From Acidobacteriota bacterium (GTDB lineage Bacteria; Acidobacteriota; Holophagae; Thermotomaculales; Thermotomaculaceae): a stretch of DNA of 8,185 nucleotides. Shown one piece after another: positions 7,027 through 8,185 of the stretch. Positions within the stretch are counted from its first letter, which is position 1. Every line of letters begins with the position of its first letter. Below the pieces are notes generated by a model that had not been told where the DNA came from, ran no database searches, and worked only from the letters and a program-made list of their open reading frames with translations. The position numbers were made by a program, and so were the translations under genes. Where the stretch lies: NCBI GenBank assembly GCA_003650445.1, contig QMQE01000116.1, positions 1 through 8,185 on the forward strand, given 5' to 3'.

Positions 7027-7500
7027 TTATCCTCTCAGGGTCGCCTTAAGCCGAAGAGGGTGAAGAAACAGGTCCAGGGCGTCTCCAATTTCCGTGACAA
7101 CAATGTTCGCAACCCCCAGTGTCTGGGGGGAAGCCCCCTCTTGCAAAATCACTGTAACACCTACCCGTGCGTCCGCCAGCATCAGTCGGTCATTTCTGCC
7201 ATTTCCGATTGCTGCCACCTGCTTTGCATCAAGTTTCCGTACAAATGCTCTTTTCGCCTTTGTCTGGCTCTCTGCTCCCTGCAACACAACCACTTCAACC
7301 GGAAGATTCCGCAACTGATCCTTCGCTGTCCCGAAAGTATCCGCCGTTACCACAAACAGAGACAAATGAGACGAAAGCACCTGCAGGCGCTCCGCCACCC
7401 CGGGAAGGAGCTGCCCGCCCACAGCAAGAGTGCCATTGTAATCCATCACAAGTGATTTTAACCTGATTTCCCCGAACCCCGGAATCTCCATCTCTATCAT
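7027..7500 (-). CDS. HAD-family protein of the 'soluble P-type ATPase' (COG4087) type
   Basis: This 157-aa cytosolic protein has a single HAD fold without a large cap domain. Motif I is DYNGTL with the nucleophile D20. Motif II is VTADT (T52). The motif III lysine is probably K81 or K83. Motif IV is GNGRND (99-104) with D104. The forms DYNGT and GNGRND, where N replaces the usual second D of DxDGT and the D of GDGxND, match what I recall of the COG4087 group, named for its similarity to the P-domain of P-type ATPases. Its substrate is unknown, and loss of the second motif I aspartate, normally the general acid, may mean altered chemistry. The ATG at 7500 overlaps the transporter stop (ATGA) and is preceded by GGAGG (7510-7514). 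A longer frame reading to 7974 is only the transporter gene in another frame. Confidence 0.88.
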   Translation of the reverse strand: MIEMEIPGFGEIRLKSLVMDYNGTLAVGGQLLPGVAERLQVLSSHLSLFVVTADTFGTAKDQLRNLPVEVVVLQGAESQTKAKRAFVRKLDAKQVAAIGNGRNDRLMLADARVGVTVILQEGASPQTLGVANIVVTEIGDALDLFLHPLRLKATLRG

Positions 7501-8185
7501 TGTTTCTTTCCTCCAGGCTGCTCCCCTTGAATATCCGGTAATACCATGTGCCGATCCCCGAGAAACCAGACAAATGGGACTGCAAAGACAGACAGGCTGA
7601 ATGCTACCCGAAACGTCATTTCCATACCAAAATGGTCTGATCCCCAACCAACCAGCAAGGCGGTTCCTGCGCTTCCCAGGAAATTTAACGTCATATAAAT
7701 GCTGTTCATAAAGGCCGGGCGATCCGATTTCACGTCCTGAACCAGCGCCAGTACCACCGGCCCGGCGGAAATGAGAAAGAACCCCAGAAGCAGCAGAACA
7801 ACAATGGACAACCACCCCCGGCTTAACAGAAAAATCCAGCCCAGCACCGGGGAAACAGCCGACACAATCAACAGCATTTTTCGCCGCCCCAATCGGTCGG
7901 AAAGGCCGCCACCCCAGAATGTCCCTATAGCTCCGGTCAATTCCAGAGCTGAAAGAGAAATTCCAGCAAACCATAAATTTCCGCCTCTGGAAGTCAGATA
8001 TGTAGGCAAAAAAATCATCAGGGTGGAGCGGATCAATGCACGTGAAATTGTATAGCCGGCCAGAATGATGAAGAAAGGTAAAAAGCCCTTTAGCGTGGCC
8101 CTTACACCGGTTCTGTCAACCCCGCCTGTATGTTCCCGGTGAAATACCATCTTCCGAAACCGAAAAAATAGAACCACGGATGCCA
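7497..8185 (-). CDS. MFS transporter, C-terminal half (runs off the window)
   Basis: The frame is open to the right edge, so only the last 228 residues of a protein likely near 400 aa are seen. They contain about six hydrophobic segments, consistent with TM7-TM12, preceded by a basic central loop (HREHTGGVDRTGVRATLKG). The loop between the second and third segments is GGGLSDRLGRRK, the conserved MFS motif A repeat in the C-terminal half. The pattern IFLPTYLTSRG after the first segment resembles fosmidomycin-resistance (Fsr)-like exporters, but the substrate is not predictable. The stop overlaps the start of the HAD gene by 4 bases, so the two are translationally coupled. A GTG at 8177 lies just inside the visible frame and is not a plausible start for a complete MFS protein. 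Confidence 0.9.
   Translation of the reverse strand, partial: ASVVLFFRFRKMVFHREHTGGVDRTGVRATLKGFLPFFIILAGYTISRALIRSTLMIFLPTYLTSRGGNLWFAGISLSALELTGAIGTFWGGGLSDRLGRRKMLLIVSAVSPVLGWIFLLSRGWLSIVVLLLLGFFLISAGPVVLALVQDVKSDRPAFMNSIYMTLNFLGSAGTALLVGWGSDHFGMEMTFRVAFSLSVFAVPFVWFLGDRHMVLPDIQGEQPGGKKQ
7510..7514 (-). promoter_or_regulatory. Shine-Dalgarno site for the HAD gene inside the transporter end
   Basis: GGAGG on the minus strand lies 9 bases before the ATG at 7500, within the last codons of the transporter gene. It fixes the HAD start and supports coupled translation through the ATGA overlap. Confidence 0.75.

Overview
The window is bacterial chromosome of moderate GC, with compact genes, Shine-Dalgarno sites and intrinsic terminators. 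A periplasmic tetraheme cytochrome of the c3 type points to an anaerobic or respiratory Gram-negative bacterium. Deltaproteobacteria-like or Acidobacteriota-like lineages would fit, but the sequence alone does not settle the phylum. No phage gene, transposase, CRISPR array, tRNA or rRNA was seen.

Layout, left to right. Positions 1-315 hold no credible gene but are dense in short repeats: a block of CTCTGCGTC-like 9-mers, two small hairpins with GAA loops, a CCCCTA hexamer run, and a probable terminator. Next come three minus-strand genes: an RlmD-type 23S rRNA m5U methyltransferase (316-1434), a tetraheme class III cytochrome c (1492-1857) and a secreted right-handed beta-helix protein (2001-4037). 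A plus-strand gene for a small secreted protein of unknown function (4251-4820) diverges from the beta-helix gene. It converges on a CpxA/CpxR-like two-component pair on the minus strand (kinase 4907-6211, regulator 6213-6908), with a strong hairpin between. At the right edge a minus-strand operon encodes the C-terminal half of an MFS transporter (7497 to beyond the window), overlapping by 4 bases a small HAD protein of the 'soluble P-type ATPase' type (7027-7500).

The genes themselves are mostly recognisable; the most interesting content is regulatory. The cytochrome promoter (TTGCAA-16-TATAAT) is packed with three consecutive perfect inverted repeats. The farthest is a CRP/FNR-family-like GTGA-N6-TCAC site. 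A second CRP/FNR-like palindrome lies upstream of the beta-helix promoter (TTGTAA-17-TATATT) at almost the same distance from its -35 box (24.5 against 23.5 bp). This suggests that one CRP/FNR-type activator controls both envelope genes. The two-component pair is preceded by a GTAAC-N5-GTAAC direct repeat resembling a CpxR box, consistent with autoregulation. I found no convincing evidence of an entirely new multi-gene system. The least explained items are the secreted protein at 4251-4820, the C-terminal duplicated domain of the beta-helix protein, and the repeat-rich left end.
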